A stretch of DNA of 64,000 nucleotides from Chionoecetes opilio (GCA_016584305.1 JACEEZ010018874.1:18943-82942), one strand, 5' to 3'. Numbered from the stretch's first letter, positions 44,911 through 54,245 are shown. The notes: generated by a model not told the origin, from the letters alone. Program-made: numbers and translations.

Positions 44911-45752
44911 AGGATGTATCTATCTACATAGGAAATGGTTAGGATAGCAATTTTACGATTTAAATAACACTAAAACAACCAAATCAAAGCTTCCATGTTT
45001 TAATCAAGCCTTTTTAAATCTTTACCATGGAAAATAATTTCCACATGCGAACTTAGAGATAATAGAGATAATAATATTGCATATTATTTTATTAGAGTAT
45101 GTTCATAATACTGAGAAAATGCACAAAAAACCCATGTAATATCATGATGACTGGAAAATAACACAGATTGAGAACGTGCACAAATTAAGCATCGACTTGG
45201 TGGAAAAAAAATTTTGCTAATGTTTTATATAAATAAGGTGAAAAATCACACCCTTTGACACTAAAAATAAAAAATATTGCCATCTTGAATATAAACCTAA
45301 CCTTTTGAGCAAAAGGGGAAAAATCCCCAGTGAATGCTTTGCATCTACCCCAATGTGCCTTGCCAGGGAAAGAAAAATGAGGAAACACCAATACAAAAAC
45401 TGCTACATGCCGGCCTGCCGAAAGCAGTCAGTTTGAGTGCGGGAGTTGAGGGGGAAAAAAGCATTTAACTCAACCCTGTTTAGGACGACAGCACTATTGA
45501 GCTACCTGTCTATGTTGGACATTACGATAGCAGGCAGAGTAAAACTCAGTTATGTGCTAAAAAAAACAGATGAGTATGTGACATTACACTTTGTAAATCA
45601 TTCCCTATGAAAAATATTCAGCGATCAGTAACTAATACTAAATAATCTTATATCCTTTGTTAACCTAAAATACTAAGTAAATGGTAACTAATAATTATAC
45701 TAATACTTTATAATCTTATATCCTACGTTAACCTAAAATAATAAATAAATGT
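44911..45752. other. Intergenic, nothing recognised
   Basis: AT-rich DNA between the two convergent Harbinger genes. A short repeated phrase, AATCTTATATCC(T/A)..GTTAACCTAAAATA, occurs twice (about 45647 and 45713). Confidence 0.5.
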
Positions 45753-45982
45753 TTATTGGAACCGAGCCAAAAACTCCGCAAATATCTGCAAAGCATCAGC
45801 ATTTGCTTGCTGTGCTCGGGAAAGCTCCTGCTGCGTGTTGGCTATGCCCTCCAGGGTCGCAATGATCTGCCCCTGTCCTGCCGCACTACCTCTCACTGCC
45901 CCAACAAGCTCCCGCAGCAGGTCTCTGATCTCCCCCTGTGTGATCACCACAGCTGGCAACATCCTTAATTCTGCACTTAGAT
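45753..45982 (-). CDS. Myb/SANT-like Harbinger partner, last exon
   Basis: Minus-strand exon after the acceptor TTTTTGTTTCAG (about 45983-45994). It encodes about 75 residues: DLSAELRMLPAVVITQGEIR, then an amphipathic heptad-like helix LLRELVGAVRG...IIATLEGIANTQQEL, and ends LARFQ followed by a stop. Many Myb/SANT-like transposon and domesticated proteins end in such a coiled coil for self-association. The preceding exon ends with one base of a codon that this exon completes (GCA GCA G|AT CTA), so the splice is in phase. Confidence 0.7.
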
Positions 45983-46165
45983 CTGAAACAAAAATACAAT
46001 AAATTAGCACCTTCCTACTGTATCAATAAATTCTCCAGCAATTAAAGGGAAGTGTGCGGCTAATTATGGAGTAAGCGTTGTTACTATTCATAAATCCAGA
46101 TATCTGAAATTTAGTGAAATTTTGGTAACTACTTTCTGCTGGTAACAAAAATACACCATAACTAC

Positions 46166-47117
46166 CTGCTGCAAGAGTTCTCCTCCGCTGTGTACGGGGG
46201 GTTCTTTGAGAGCCTACTGATGGTGCCTGGCTGCCTGCAGGTGATGGTGCCTGGCTGCCTGCAGGTGATGGTGCCTGGCTGCCTGCAGGTGATGGTGCCT
46301 GGCTGCCTGCAGGTGATGGTGCCTGGCTGCCTGCAGGCGATGGTGCCTGGCTGCCTGCAGGTGATGGTGCCTGGCTGCCTGCAGGTCATGGTGCCTGGCT
46401 GCCTGCAGGTGATGGTGCCTGGCTGCCTGCAGGTGATGGTGCCTGGCTGCCTGCAGGTCATGGTGCCTGGCTGCCTGCAGGTCATGGTGCCTGGCTGCCT
46501 GCAGGTGATGGTGCCTGGCTGCCTGCAGGTGATGGTGCCTGGCAGACTGCAGGTGATGGAGCTCGGTAGCTTGATGGCGATGGGGCCTGGAAGCCTAGAG
46601 GTGATGGTGCCTGGCCGCCTACAGGTGATGGAACTCGGTAGCTTGATGGTGATGGTTCCTGGAAGGCTAGAGGTGATGGTGCGTGGTAGCCTGCAGGTGA
46701 TGGAGCTCGGTAGCTTGATGGTGATGGTGCGTGGTAGCCTGTAGGTGATGGAGCTCGGTAGCTTGATGGTGATGGTGCCTGGCCGCCTGCAGGTGATGGA
46801 GCTCGGTAGCTTGATGGTGATGGTGCCTGGCCGCCTGCAGGTGATGGAGCCCGGTAGCTTGATGGTGATGGGGCCCGGTAGCTTGCAGGTGATGGGGCCT
46901 GGTAGCCTGCAGGGGATGGGACCCGGTAGCTTGCAGGCGATGGAGCCCGGTAGTTTGCAGGCAATGGGGCCCGGTAGCTTGCAAGTGATGGGCTCATGTA
47001 GCCTGCAGGTGATGAGCTCCTGTAGCCTGCAGGTGATGGGGCCTGGGAGGCTGTAGGAGAGGGGACTATGTTCCCAGCAGATGATGAGGCATGGGAGGCT
47101 GCAGGTGTGTAATTGCT
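46166..47117 (-). CDS. Myb/SANT-like partner, coding minisatellite exon
   Basis: Minus-strand exon from the acceptor ATTATTCCAG (about 47118-47127) to the donor AGCAG|GTAGTT at 46166/46165. It encodes NYTPAASHASSSAGNIVPSP, then about 35 octapeptide repeats such as APSPAGSQ, APSPSSYR and APSPASYR, then SVGSQRTPRTQRRRTLAA, a basic segment. One frame runs through the whole repeat except for three TGA codons at 46386-46388, 46458-46460 and 46482-46484. In each, a repeat-unit TCA (Ser) has become TGA. Either the allele is truncated, or these are consensus errors. The linker probably separates the DNA-binding domain from the coiled coil. Confidence 0.7.
46206..47060 (-). repeat. 24-bp tandem repeat (VNTR) in coding exon
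   Basis: About 35 units of 24 bp. 46206-46550 holds nearly identical units (GGTGATGGTGCCTGGCTGCC plus TGCA on the plus strand). 46551-46850 is organised as 48-bp dimers alternating with a GAGCTCGGTAGCTTGATG variant. 46850-47060 has units of the GGGCCCGGTAGCTTGCAG type. Blocks of like units show recent local expansion. A plus-strand frame of 184 codons across it is only the shadow of this repeat. Confidence 0.95.
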
Positions 47118-47236
47118 GGAATAATATTAAGAACATTATTTCTGGTTCTAAACATTTTGAATGCAAGGCAGTAAACATTTTAGAATAAAAAAAAAAGATA
47201 ATTCATTTAAATAAAAGGCACACGTAATGGGTTAAT

Positions 47237-47334
47237 GGAACTGTCGCCGATAGGAACTCTCGTTGAAACAACAACCGAGAACAGTCACCGGTGGTGGAAC
47301 ACTCGCCAAATTTTAAAGTTTCAGGTACAGTTCC
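47237..47334. repeat. GGAACTGTCGCC palindromic element, copy 2
   Basis: 98-bp copy of the sub-unit at 22486-22582. It starts GGAACTGTCGCCGATAGGAAC, has a GGAACACTCGCC unit at 47296, and ends GTACAGTTCC, the inverted terminus. Length conservation between the two loci (97 and 98 bp) defines the element's ends. Confidence 0.75.
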
Positions 47335-47404
47335 ACTTGGAATAGATGAAAAGGAAGAATAAATGGTATTTCAATGTAGGAAACCCCATTTATGGAAATG
47401 GAAA

Positions 47405-47695
47405 TCTCGCTCACTCTCATACCCCTACCCGCCCATCCACCCACGCCACGCTCTTACTCACTCATTCGCCTACCCGCCCATCCACCCACGCCCTCACTCT
47501 CTTACTCACTAACCCATCCACGTCCTCACTCATTTCTTCAACACCCCTCCAACCCACTCACTCCCTCACTCATTCCTTCACCCACCAACACCCCGCAGGG
47601 CCGCAGTCTTCACTCATTCACGAATCCACCCACGCCTTCACTCACCCATCCACCCACTACGAAACAACTTGTGTACGAGCTGACTGCACCCTGTG
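47405..47695. repeat. CCACCCACGCC/ACTCACTC minisatellite, plus TTCGTAC fragment
   Basis: A pyrimidine-rich tandem repeat with ~50-60-bp units built from CGCCCATCCACCCACGCC and CTCTTACTCACTCATTC (47405-47655). It is joined at 47656-47692 to ACTACGAAACAACTTGTGTA and CTGACTGCACCC, the right end of the palindromic element at 22061-22280. Confidence 0.7.
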
Positions 47696-48060
47696 TGGAT
47701 GTGGGAACAGGTATTATTAAGAAGGAATCATGGAATGACTTACTTTTTATTATTAAGTACGGAGAAAACGGTGGTGGACAGCTTGACCATAACAAACACA
47801 AACCGCGTGGATGATATAATTTGTAAACACAGCTGAGAGCGTGGCAGCCTTGTGATTGGCTGACACTTTTTGAGAAATACTATGTGATTCGCTGGCGAGG
47901 CTGTGACGTAATTGTACTCGCTCAGCTAATCAGCTATCGAAGCCCATAGTGACACCGTAGCGCCACTCCCATATCTCGTACCAGAATCCCCGCGACTTCC
48001 GGGTTGTACAAATAGAGGAAGTTAGTTAAGCTAAACACCGTGCCCTTTAACTCTCTCTGA

Positions 48061-48414
48061 ATGTCTGCCCTGGAGGCTCACTTGCTTCCTGTGATGCAAA
48101 GGGACTTGCCTGATGGAGGCGGCATTTTCCAGCAGGATCTCGCTCCGTGCCATACTTCCCGAAAAATGCGCACATTCTTCGAAGAAAGTAGACTAACCAT
48201 TCTAGATTGGCCCGGGAATTCTCCTGTCATAAACCCCATTGAGAATCTATGGGCTATAATCAAACTTAGAATCGAGAAAGACGACTGTTCGACGATGCAG
48301 AAGCTGATTTGTGCTGTTATTAAGGCCTGGTACCATGACGAAGAACTAGCAGACATGTGTTCAAGCTTGGTGGAATCTATGCCAAAGCGAGTGGAACTGC
48401 TTGTAAAAGCATAG
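48061..48414 (+). pseudogene. Tc1-type (DD34E) transposase C-terminal fragment
   Basis: 117 uninterrupted codons. The second catalytic Asp is in FQQDLAPCHTS, and the Glu is in NPIENLW exactly 34 residues later, the Tc1 spacing. WPGNSPVINPIENLW differs from the family's usual SPDLNP by lacking the Asp there. The first Asp and the paired helix-turn-helix domains should lie upstream, but 47700-48060 shows no trace of them, so this is a 5'-deleted remnant, or an exon whose partners are lost. It sits inside an intron of the minus-strand Myb-like gene. Its intact frame stands out from the surroundings. Confidence 0.8.
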
Positions 48415-48743
48415 GGTGGTTAATCTCATATTAAATGTATCATCTATCTTACCATTGACATGTTTTTTTGGAATAAACATCAATTTAAAAACAAATTGTA
48501 TTATTTCATCACTGTCCGGGCTAAATGGCACACTACTGTACATGCGTGTTATTTATATTTTTTATACGTATTATTTAGATATATAGTTAAGTTTTGAGTT
48601 GTTGATGAGAAGTTATGACGGAAAATGTTGATAAAAACATATATTTAATAGGCTGCGTGTGTTTTTACTATAAAAACGGGGATAACATGTGGAGGTTATG
48701 GTTATCAACAGGGAAGGAGTGTTTATAGATGCCAGTAGAAGTA

Positions 48744-48907
48744 GAGTAGCTAAGATAGAAGAATACAGATCTTAGCTACTCTGGTAGGAAGATGCTCGTA
48801 GCCGAAACGCCGTGTGACAACACGCGCACTTTTTGCCACCACTACGGGCATCTTTTGGTAGCAAAATACCAAAAGATGCTGGAAAATATCGCTCGTGTGA
48901 CACGGCC
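48744..48907. repeat. Cluster of short perfect hairpins
   Basis: GAGTAGCTAAGAT at 48744-48756 pairs with 48769-48781 (12-base loop). GCATCTTTTGGTA at 48848-48860 pairs with 48867-48879 (6-base loop). GCCGTGTGACA at about 48808 and GTGTGACACGGCC at about 48894 are related by symmetry. This may be a terminus of a small DNA transposon. GGCCGTGTCACACG (minus strand) resembles some Harbinger ends, but that is only an impression. Confidence 0.55.
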
Positions 48908-48993
48908 TTACACATCATAACATCAGCTGTTTTAATCGTTTGTGGGGATCAGTCCCTCTGCCTCCCTAGTTTGACTTCAGAAAATATTAGACA

Positions 48994-49107
48994 ATGGAAA
49001 AGACTGGTGCAAGGAAACCTACAAAATCTAGAAAGAAAAGAGGCGACCTCTCAAAAGAAGACAAGTCTCCGTCAAGAAAACAACGCTTCAGATCTAAATG
49101 GCTGAAG
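48994..49107 (+). CDS. Candidate first exon, basic N-terminus
   Basis: ATG followed by 38 codons, ending exactly at a strong donor AAG|GTAAGT. It encodes MEKTGARKPTKSRKKRGDLS and then KQRFRSKWLK. A lysine/arginine-rich start plus a K-x-x-F-R-x-x-W-L motif is common at the N-terminus of ZBED/hAT-type transposases and their host derivatives. I could not find a following exon with a BED finger in the next kilobase, so the assignment is tentative. Confidence 0.35.
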
Positions 49108-49960
49108 GTAAGTCACTTAGCGTGTTCATGTATCAACTTCAGGTTCACGGAACCACCTTAATTGTCTCCGTGCAATTATAATGCAATATTGTACAATGAT
49201 GAACAGTGGGTACACCATTATTACCATTTCCTTCACTGTATAGTATATTCACATGGTACTAGTAAGTGAAGAATATTAGGCAAGGTCAATGTTTAACTCT
49301 TTATATTATATACATTTTCTGATCGTCATTAATCTGGTCCCTAAAGTTGCACTATGTAAAAGAACGTGTTATGTGCATTTCTTGTTCTAACATTTGTTTT
49401 ATTTCGTGCAGGGACAAGCGCGGGCATATTGGCACTGTACGTAGGGACACGTTTGGGACTTTTCATGGTTTCTGTAGAGCTATTTGGACCAAATATGAGT
49501 GTTTTGAGTTGGCAACACTACGCGCCGCGCGCACCGCGCTACCAAACCTTCAGTCTTCCCCAAGCCGTCGGTGGGGGAGCATGCTTGCTCGGTGTTCCCC
49601 TCGCTATGCAGTAAACATTCCCACCCGTGGAAAGTTTTGCTGCTGGTGTTTCACGAGTTTCTGCCAGCACCTCTGCCCTTGTTAGTCGCTTCACAGACTC
49701 CAAGGCGAACCCTGAAGGTTGGGTGCGTAGGCCCATTACATGAAGGGGCCCCTTAGAGGGGTACTGGAAAGGTCTGTGGAGAGGGGCCGCAGCGACTCTT
49801 AATAGGTCTGGGCATAGACCACTGTATGTATACCTGGACTGCGCACGAAATATCGGCCTGTCGCACAAGGGCCTGAAGTCGGAGGGCCACTCGGATTCAT
49901 ATATATATATATATATATATACTGTATATACGGATCATATAGACTGGTTTATCAGTATAT
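49108..49960. other. Unassigned sequence with a TA run
   Basis: Short frames around 49366-49756 have no recognised domain. A TA dinucleotide run is at 49900-49925. Confidence 0.4.
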
Positions 49961-50029
49961 ATTACTGTAATGTTCGTAAATGTTTGTTCTATAATATTAT
50001 CAAATAAAAAACAGTAAAACACGCTAAAG

Positions 50030-50262
50030 AAATGCCATTACGAGACTGAAGAAATATGCATCCTGTATTCACTTCAATCTTTCGCCATTTAAAACTTTGC
50101 GAGTCATCTTTTATCATGAAGAGTATCAATAGAAGCGCAATTTTATTAGCTTTCCATTGCTATATTTCGTTATCTGATAAATTAATTAGAACCATGCATA
50201 AATTAGCGTTAACTAAATAAATAAAATCATCAATCGTGTAATTTTCCCGATTCCCGATCGGG
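50030..50262. mobile_element. Half copy of AT-rich foldback element
   Basis: GAAATATGCAT, ATCAATAGAAGCGCAATTTT, TTAGCTTTCCATTGC, ATGCATAAATTAGCG and AAATCATCAATCGTGTAATT correspond in order to an arm of the foldback at 38240-38720. It ends at CCCGATCGGGGAAA, next to an exon of the Myb-like gene, and may have removed that exon's donor site. Confidence 0.55.
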
Positions 50263-50347
50263 GAAAGTGGTTGCGATGATGTTGACGGATGGCTGATGGA
50301 GTTGGAGGGAGTTGGTGGTGTGTCATTTTGTCCTGAGGATGATGGCC
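50262..50347 (-). CDS. Myb/SANT-like partner, Ser/Pro-rich exon
   Basis: Minus-strand exon after the acceptor TTAAATTTTCAG (about 50348-50359). It encodes GPSSSGQNDTPPTPSNSISH and PSTSSQPLSP. Phase fits the exon at 50926-51063, which ends with one base of a Gly codon completed here. No donor is visible at the 3' side, because the foldback fragment starts there. Confidence 0.55.
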
Positions 50348-50925
50348 CTGAAAATTTAAAGATATAACAGTTTAATAAATCAACAGATTCATAAATTGTT
50401 AACAGTGCAAATTAATTTTGAAAGCTTCAATGACTGGTTATTGAAAAAAGAATGAGCAAGCCCTAAAATGAGGCATTTTTCTCAAAATAACGCATGTTTG
50501 CCGGTCATATAAACTTACAGTACAGCCTGTGGTCACCCATGAAAGGAGAAGAAGAAAATAGAAGTGGTATTCAAGCTATGACATGACAGGTTACATTACA
50601 GAAACATTGCAGTTGATTTATGATATCTCTTTTGAGCCTATTCATTTAAGTTTCAAAGAAGTAACAATGACTCCAAGGTCCTCCACCGGCTTCCTACTTG
50701 CCTACTCCAAGTTTTCTCACCTTGCTCCTCTTTTTTTAGGTTGCCTACCCTAACACACTGTCTCTACAATTAATAAGTGGTTACATTCCTGTAACATTAA
50801 CATCTCCACCGTTCCGATGCTGTTAATAATCTTATCTTCTTCCATTATCTCTCGATATCATGACAAATGCAACCAGGGAAGAACAAAGATAATGCATGAC
50901 TATTTTATAATACAATATAATGTAC

Positions 50926-51063
50926 CTGCAAGAGAGGACTCCACAGCACGTGGAGTGATGATAGGGTCACCGGCCATGTGCTCATCCATGAGCTCAAAGT
51001 ACTGCCACTGGCCGTCACTCCCTCGTCCACTTAGCTTGGCGTTATCTTTGACGACCTTGTACC
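50926..51063 (-). CDS. Myb/SANT-like DNA-binding domain exon (third helix part)
   Basis: Minus-strand exon of 138 bp with acceptor TTTTCTCAG and donor CTTGCAG|GTACAT. It encodes YKVVKDNAKLSGRGSDGQWQ, YFELMDEHMAGDPIITPRAV and ESSLA. The pattern K-Y-x-x-V-K-D-x-N-x-x-S-G-x-x-x-x-x-W-x-Y-F-E-x-M-D-x-x-x-x-x-x-P matches the C-terminal half of the trihelix/MSANTD-type Myb domain found in Harbinger Myb-like proteins. The N-terminal half, with the Trp-containing first helices, should be upstream (higher coordinates). I did not find it, and it could be in the gap at 52303-52470. Confidence 0.7.
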
Positions 51064-51612
51064 TGAGAAAAGTAAAGTATTGACATTTTCATTACTACTT
51101 AATTAAGAAAGGTAGAACTTGTGAGGAAATATGAATTATTTTTACTTGTACTTGCTTCTGACTTATGACTACATGCCTGACACCAGTACCGTGATACCAC
51201 ATCCATTGTGAATATGTCGTGCCCAGAGATTCGAGGAAGGAGAGGAAAGCGAGGAGGGAGAGAAGAAAGGGGAAGATTAGCGAACAAAAGGGATTAGAAA
51301 CAAAGGGAGTACAGGTTACATTTCGGAAGTGTTGGGCACACCGATGAACGGAAAAAGTCAGGCCGTGCTCCATAATATAGACAATGCGATGAGGAAGGAA
51401 TGGTAATCCCTCCCTAGTGAGACAAGACATGAAAGGCATAAAATAAAGTGCCTTACCGTAAAATAAGGACAATAGAGTAGGTACACTGTCTTAGCGAACA
51501 GAACGTTGTCGGAGCGAAACACAACGTAACATTTAGTGCATGAACATTTTAGAAATACGGAAATAGTAAAATAAGGAAACGATATGTATAGGACAGTTGC
51601 CTCAAGACATGA

Positions 51613-51619
51613 TATAAAA
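51613..51619 (+). promoter_or_regulatory. TATA box candidate
   Basis: TATAAAA about 75 bases upstream of the ATG of the candidate secreted-peptide exon at 51694. The spacing would place transcription start near 51645 and give a ~50-base leader. Confidence 0.4.
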
Positions 51620-51693
51620 GACAGTTGTAACGAGGAGAGACAGCAGATATTTACAGAGCTCCATAGCTCACAGTACCTTTCCCACCTTGTAAG

Positions 51694-51741
51694 ATGAAGG
51701 CCCTGTCCCGTACAACGTTACTCTTGTTCACCTGGAACGTG
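51694..51741 (+). CDS. Candidate first exon of a secreted peptide
   Basis: ATG and 16 codons, MKALSRTTLLLFTWNV, ending at a consensus donor GTG|GTAAGT. A short basic start followed by a hydrophobic run looks like the beginning of a signal peptide, the usual first exon of small secreted peptides. A TATAAAA lies 75 bases upstream. The following 250 bases are TGTCTTGAAG/GTGTAGTGTTTT-rich. No second exon was identified before the gap at 52303. Speculative, but the TATA, ATG and donor arrangement is coherent. Confidence 0.35.
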
Positions 51742-51759
51742 GTAAGTGACATATATTTT

Positions 51760-52302
51760 CTGTAGTGACTGAAGTGTCTTGAAGTTTGTTTTGATGTCTT
51801 GAAATGTTTTTATGTCTTGAAGTAACTTGTCATGAAGCGATTTTGTCTTGTGTATATATGTACCGTGTAGTCGTAAACCGACTGTGTTTTTATGAAGTGT
51901 TAGTTAGTTAAAATGAAGTGTCTTGCTGAAGTTGTGTTTACAATGAGTTTTGGTGTAGTGTTTTTGTGTAGTGTTTTCTGTGTAGTGTTTTTACTATAAT
52001 GATATGTTAAATAAATAAGCGTAAGATAGCTGCGTGTCTCAACCACACTTATGTACGGATTCAGCACTCTTGCAATACTTAGTACCGACTTATAATAGAA
52101 TGAAGGGTGCAGCTTATTTGTCTTAGGTTCCCAAAGTAAGAGAAGCAAAATAACTAAGGTGTTGGGGAACGACAAACTGGTGTCAGGTGTGGGGTTGTGA
52201 CACTTATGATAATTATGTCATTGTAATAACAGCGAGATATGCGAGCATCCATGTGTTAGATGAACCGCCAAAAAAACCATTTTTTGGGCCCCGGGTTTTT
52301 TG
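51760..52302. other. Low-complexity intron-like sequence up to the gap
   Basis: TGTCTTGAAG recurs at about 51775, 51797 and 51813, and GTGTAGTGTTTT recurs at 51950-51990. From 52200 on nothing is recognised. Confidence 0.4.
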
Positions 52303-52470
52303 NNNNNNNNNNNNNNNNNNNNNNNNNNNNNNNNNNNNNNNNNNNNNNNNNNNNNNNNNNNNNNNNNNNNNNNNNNNNNNNNNNNNNNNNNNNNNNNNNN
52401 NNNNNNNNNNNNNNNNNNNNNNNNNNNNNNNNNNNNNNNNNNNNNNNNNNNNNNNNNNNNNNNNNNNNNN
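52303..52470. other. Assembly gap (168 N)
   Basis: A run of 168 undetermined bases, flanked by low-quality homopolymer-rich sequence on both sides. Confidence 1.
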
Positions 52471-52687
52471 CCCCCGATAAGAAAATTTATTCCCCTTTCA
52501 CATCCGACAGTAAAAAAAAAAAAAATCAAAAAAACAAATAATTTAAAAGAAAAGAAAATTTTCCCCTTTCAAGAAATGTGATCCAACAGTGAAGTACACT
52601 TTAATCTCCTTTTCATATCGGGGGACAGTTTCAAACCCCCCCAGTGGTTGGCGGCCGCTTTCTACCGCGGATATTGTAATATGGACA

Positions 52688-53090
52688 ATGACTTCGCGGT
52701 CGTTTTCAGAAACACCGATAAATTTTTCCTGGCCTAAAATAGGTGCTTTTTCTAATGGAGATTGTTTTATATTCCGGAAACCCATATTAAAAAAATATGT
52801 ATATATTTCATCACCTAATTTTATGGTTGGCGTTTCCATTAACAACACTATACCTCTGTATCTCTATGTAGGTTATAATGAAACATAACCTAACCTTAAC
52901 CACTAAGTATACCGAACCTAACCTTAACCATGCATAAAATTATGTGATGAAATATTTTTTATATTTTTATATTTTTAAATGGGTTTCCGGAAACTAAAAC
53001 TATTCCATTAAAAAAGCCCTATTTTTGGCCAGTAAAAAGTAGTCGGTGTCTCTGAAAATGACCGCGAAGTTTTCGTCCAGTACAACCAAA
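52688..53090. mobile_element. Foldback element with CCTAA-rich loop, first
   Basis: Arms of ~140 bp: left from about 52690 (ACTTCGCGGTCGTTTTCAGA) and right ending about 53077 with the inverted copy. Both contain TTCCGGAAACCCAT and ATATTTCATCAC(C/A)TAATTTTAT. The loop (about 52880-52935) is ACCTAACCTTAACC-type sequence. Non-coding. Confidence 0.75.
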
Positions 53091-53103
53091 TAGGTTATTT
53101 ACC

Positions 53104-53596
53104 TAGTTTTGGTCAATTTATAGTTTCACCCAACCAACGATTTTATGATACGCCTTATGTTTTTCTGGTGTGTTTTTATGTGTTTTGATATAATCTGCCA
53201 ACCGTTTCTGTCGCAATTTATTAAAAAAAAAAATTTTTTTTTGCAAGAATAACGAAAAAAATAAATAAATTAAACCTAAACCTAACAACCTTATATCCTA
53301 ACTTAACCCCATACCAACCTAACCTTACATAACCTAACTGCCCATAACTTAACCTGTACAAAACCTAACTTAAAACCCCATACCAAACTAACCTGTACAT
53401 ACCAACTGCCCAAAACCTAACCTTTACCTAACTAACTATAAAAAATAAAAATATAAAATAAAAAAACTATAGAAAAAAATAAATAATAATTGCGACATAA
53501 ACGGATAGCAGATTCATTCAAAACACATAAATACACACCAGAAAAACATAAGGCGCATCAGAAAATCGTTGGTTGGGTGAAACTATAAATTATCCC
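53104..53596. mobile_element. Foldback element with CCTAA-rich loop, second
   Basis: Arms at about 53109-53225 and 53478-53594 are inverted copies, sharing ATAGTTTCACCCAACCAACG, CGCCTTATGTTTTTCTGGTG and TGTCGCAATT. The ~190-bp loop (53265-53450) is a degenerate succession of AACCTAACCTTA/CCCATA motifs. A different sequence family from the element just upstream, but with the same loop character. Confidence 0.8.
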
Positions 53597-53630
53597 TAGT
53601 TTTCTTCCCCAAAGCATGTTATGCACTTAC

Positions 53631-53752
53631 TTCTTGTTGGTGGCCCAGTATTTGGTCAGACACTTCTGCAGCAGTGTGAGGCACTTCTGCTTCTAAAGCA
53701 GCGGGCTGGAGCCGGTCAGGACCAGCAGCTGGAACCGTGTCAGGACCAGCAG
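53631..53752 (-). CDS. Myb/SANT-like partner, upstream Pro/Ala/Glu exon
   Basis: Minus-strand exon with acceptor CCTTGTACAG and donor GAA|GTAAGT. It encodes AGPDTVPAAGPDRLQPAALE and AEVPHTAAEVSDQILGHQQE, an acidic low-complexity segment with an imperfect 27-bp internal repeat (GCTGGTCCTGAC twice). It lies upstream of the Myb exon on the same strand and is assigned to the gene by position and splice sites only. Confidence 0.45.
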
Positions 53753-53989
53753 CTGTACAAGGAAAGATATATCTTAGCAAAAAAATGTCCAACACTGGAT
53801 AACGTTTTTTTTTACTATATATACGACGATAGTAATATCACTGCATTATCTCCTTATCTTACAACAGCAGTATTACTTACTGCATTGCCCGTAGTGCAGT
53901 TCGCCCGTCTGCTAACTCCTATAGTTTTCGGCACTTTGAACATTCATATATATTTCCCGACGTTTGCCATCTTGCCGTGTTTAAAAACA

Positions 53990-54126
53990 AGTTCCCGCGC
54001 GCTGTTGTTGTCGTTGTTGGCAAACCAAACTCCTCGAGTCGGTGGCGGGAGAGACAACAAGAAATTTTGTACGGCGTACAAAAGCATACAATACCGTACA
54101 ATTCGTACAGAATGGCCTAGTGAACG
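53990..54126 (-). other. 5' region and possible terminus of the Harbinger element
   Basis: Read on the minus strand, GGGCTGCGTTCACTAGGCC (54108-54126) is followed by ~110 bp and an ATG in AAGATGGCAAACGTCGGG (about 53975). A GGGC-type start is usual for Harbinger ends, and sequence to the right (from 54128) belongs to a different element, so an element boundary here is plausible. No matching left terminus was found. Confidence 0.4.
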
Positions 54127-54245
54127 CAGCCCAGCTGGAGTGGAAAGGGAGAATGAATTTGCCATTGGACTTTGTTAGTGAACCGGAAAAGCTAGGGAAC
54201 GGGTGAGAAGAAATGTGGGTGGATGAGGAAGAGGACAATCGACGT

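Noticed and set aside
46190..46744. 184-codon plus-strand frame of repeated VMVPGCLQ units
   Set aside because: Shadow of the minus-strand coding minisatellite, which is supported by splice sites and phase on both sides.
52880..53450. Interstitial telomere
   Set aside because: CCTAA units are degenerate and short, and confined to foldback loops. There is no regular array.
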